Shown one piece after another: positions 5,546-6,976 of a stretch of DNA of 6,976 bases (positions within the stretch are counted from its first letter, which is position 1; every line of letters starts with the position of its first letter). The notes under the pieces were generated by a model. The model was given only the letters and a program-made list of their open reading frames with translations, was not told the origin of the DNA and ran no database searches. The position numbers and the translations under genes are program-made. Source of the DNA: an uncultured bacterium (lineage in GTDB: Bacteria; Methylomirabilota; Methylomirabilia; Rokubacteriales; CSP1-6); assembly GCA_946479205.1 (NCBI GenBank), contig CAMLFJ010000179.1, positions 1 through 6,976 on the forward strand, written 5' to 3'.

Positions 5546-6976
5546 GGAAGGCCGGCGCGCTCGGGCTGGCCGCGGCGCTCCTGCTCCTGCTCGTCGCGCC
5601 TCCCACGGACGCCCAGTCTCCGGGCGAGCTGCGGGTCGCGCTGCCGTGGACGCCCGAGAATCTCGACCCCACGATGAACCTCTCGTCCATCCGGGCCAAG
5701 GTGGGCGTGGGCATCTTCGACTCCCTGGTGGGTCGCGACGCCGACAACCGCATCGCGCCGCAGCTCGCCGAATCGTGGAAAGCGCTCGACGACCTCACGC
5801 TCCAGCTCAAGCTCCGCCGCGGAGTCGTCTTCCACAACGGCGAGCCGTTCAACGCCGAGGCGGTCCGCTTCACCTTCGAGCGCGTGCTGGATCCCAATCA
5901 GAAATCGCCCAACCGCGCCAACGTGGGCGAAGTCGCGCGCGTGGAGGTGGTGGACGACCACACCGTCAACCTCGTGCTGCGCCAACCCTACGCGCCGCTG
6001 CTGAACCGCCTCATCGACTTCCCGATCGTGCCGCCCCGGTACACCGCGGAGAAGGGCAACCAGGGCCTGGCCCTGCGCCCGGTGGGCACGGGTCCATTCA
6101 AGTTCGTGGAGCTGGTCAAGGACGATCACCTGATCGTCGAGGCCTTCGACCGGCACTGGCGCGGAGCCTCGAAGGTCCGGCGCATCGTCTACAAGCCGAT
6201 CCCCGAGCCCTTCACCCGCGCCGCCGCGCTCCGCAACAACGAGGTCGACGTGATCGACACGGTGCCGCCGAACCTGGCCGGCGAGCTCGAGCGGGTCGGC
6301 GGCATCCGGGTGCAGCGAGTCCCCAGCACCTGGATCATCTATCTCGGGCTCAACGCCTTCAACAAGCCACTCTCGGACGTGCGGGTACGCCAGGCCCTCA
6401 ACCTCGCGACCGACGTGGACGCGCTCGTGAAGAGCGTGCTCGACGGTAACGCGCGGCGCATGACGGGTCCCTTCACGCCGCAGATGTTCGGCTACGACGC
6501 CGCGGTCACGGGTTACGGCCCGGATCCGGCGCGGGCGCGCCGGCTCCTCGCGGACGCCGGCTATCCCGGCGGGGTGGAGATCACGCTGGAGTCACCCACG
6601 GGCCGCTACCAGGGCGACAAGGAGATCGCGGAGGCGCTGGGCGGGCAGTGGCAGAAGGCCGGCTTCAAGCCGCGCGTGCAGATCGCGGAGTGGGGCGCCT
6701 ACTACAAGCGCTATCTCGGCAAGCAGTTCCAGGACGCCTACCTGCTGGGGCTCGGCGGCCCGATGCAGGACGGCGACGAGCTCTACAATCTGGTCTCCTC
6801 GAAAGGCCGCGGCCTCTACTACAAGAACGACAAGGTGGACGCCCTCTTCGACGCGGGCCGCTCGACCATGGACCCCGTGAGGCGGAAGAAGATCTACGCG
6901 GATCTCGCGCGCGCGATGGTCGAGGACGCCACGTGGGTCTTCCTCATGCAGCAGGTGGACATCTACGCCACCCGCG
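5542..6976 (+). CDS. ABC transporter solute-binding protein, family 5, C-terminus cut by window end
   Basis: A GTG start within GTGA overlaps the UroD-like stop, and the frame stays open for 478 codons to the window edge. The N-terminus is a Sec signal peptide (VRK, a leucine-rich core, cleavage near TDA|Q at residue 24) with no lipobox cysteine, so this is a soluble periplasmic protein. Family 5 (SBP_bac_5, DppA/OppA/NikA-like) blocks are clear: ELRVALPWTPENLDPT (31-46), IFDSLVGRD, PQLAESWK, LKLRRGVVFHNGEPFNAEAVRFTFERV (90-116), PVGTGPFKFVE, the FNKPLSDVRVRQALNLATD segment (273-291) and DPARARRLLADAGYP. These proteins bind peptides, glutathione, sugars, nickel chelates or opines and deliver them to an inner-membrane permease. 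The ligand cannot be read from sequence. Family length is around 500-540, so roughly 25-50 residues are missing. Permease and ATPase genes would be expected to the right. Confidence 0.95.
   Translation, partial: MRKAGALGLAAALLLLLVAPPTDAQSPGELRVALPWTPENLDPTMNLSSIRAKVGVGIFDSLVGRDADNRIAPQLAESWKALDDLTLQLKLRRGVVFHNGEPFNAEAVRFTFERVLDPNQKSPNRANVGEVARVEVVDDHTVNLVLRQPYAPLLNRLIDFPIVPPRYTAEKGNQGLALRPVGTGPFKFVELVKDDHLIVEAFDRHWRGASKVRRIVYKPIPEPFTRAAALRNNEVDVIDTVPPNLAGELERVGGIRVQRVPSTWIIYLGLNAFNKPLSDVRVRQALNLATDVDALVKSVLDGNARRMTGPFTPQMFGYDAAVTGYGPDPARARRLLADAGYPGGVEITLESPTGRYQGDKEIAEALGGQWQKAGFKPRVQIAEWGAYYKRYLGKQFQDAYLLGLGGPMQDGDELYNLVSSKGRGLYYKNDKVDALFDAGRSTMDPVRRKKIYADLARAMVEDATWVFLMQQVDIYATR

Noticed and set aside
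5251..6156. 301-residue minus-strand open frame opposite the solute-binding protein
   Set aside because: The plus strand encodes an unmistakable family 5 binding protein; the antisense product has no recognisable motif.

Overview
The window is GC-rich DNA (roughly 70% by eye) with densely packed genes. It looks like a free-living Gram-negative-type bacterium: there are several Sec signal peptides, an ECF sigma/anti-sigma pair, and a family 5 solute-binding protein next to a UroD-superfamily enzyme. That mix is common in soil and groundwater lineages such as Rokubacteria/Methylomirabilota or deltaproteobacteria. The lineage is inferred from gene content only; no marker gene is present.

Layout. 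Bases 1-271 (+) hold the last 89 residues of a MOFRL-type glycerate kinase. It converges on a four-gene minus-strand cluster spanning 4455 to 268. In transcription order the cluster is an ECF sigma factor (4455-3895), its zinc-finger membrane anti-sigma factor (3898-2819, ATGA overlap), a secreted DUF4139 protein (2749-1331) and a secreted DUF6607-like protein (1263-268). Divergently, on the plus strand, a UroD-family protein (4562-5545) overlaps by 4 bases the start of a family 5 ABC solute-binding protein (5542 to beyond the window end).

How the parts may work together. The main observation is a pair of almost identical RpoE-like promoter sequences on the minus strand. One lies directly in front of the sigma gene (4487-4458) and the other directly after the anti-sigma stop codon, in front of the DUF4139 gene (2817-2788). 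Both read CGGGAACTTC-N13-GGTCT(T/A)ACC with identical spacing. The simplest reading is a self-contained envelope-stress switch: the sigma factor activates its own operon and the DUF4139 gene, and the transmembrane anti-sigma restrains it. A perfect 12-bp hairpin between the DUF4139 and DUF6607 genes could limit expression of the last gene.

The UroD-like/solute-binding pair looks like a separate uptake-plus-metabolism operon whose permease genes would lie beyond the right edge. No tRNA, rRNA, CRISPR array, insertion sequence or phage gene was seen, and no gene-free stretch exceeds about 110 bases.
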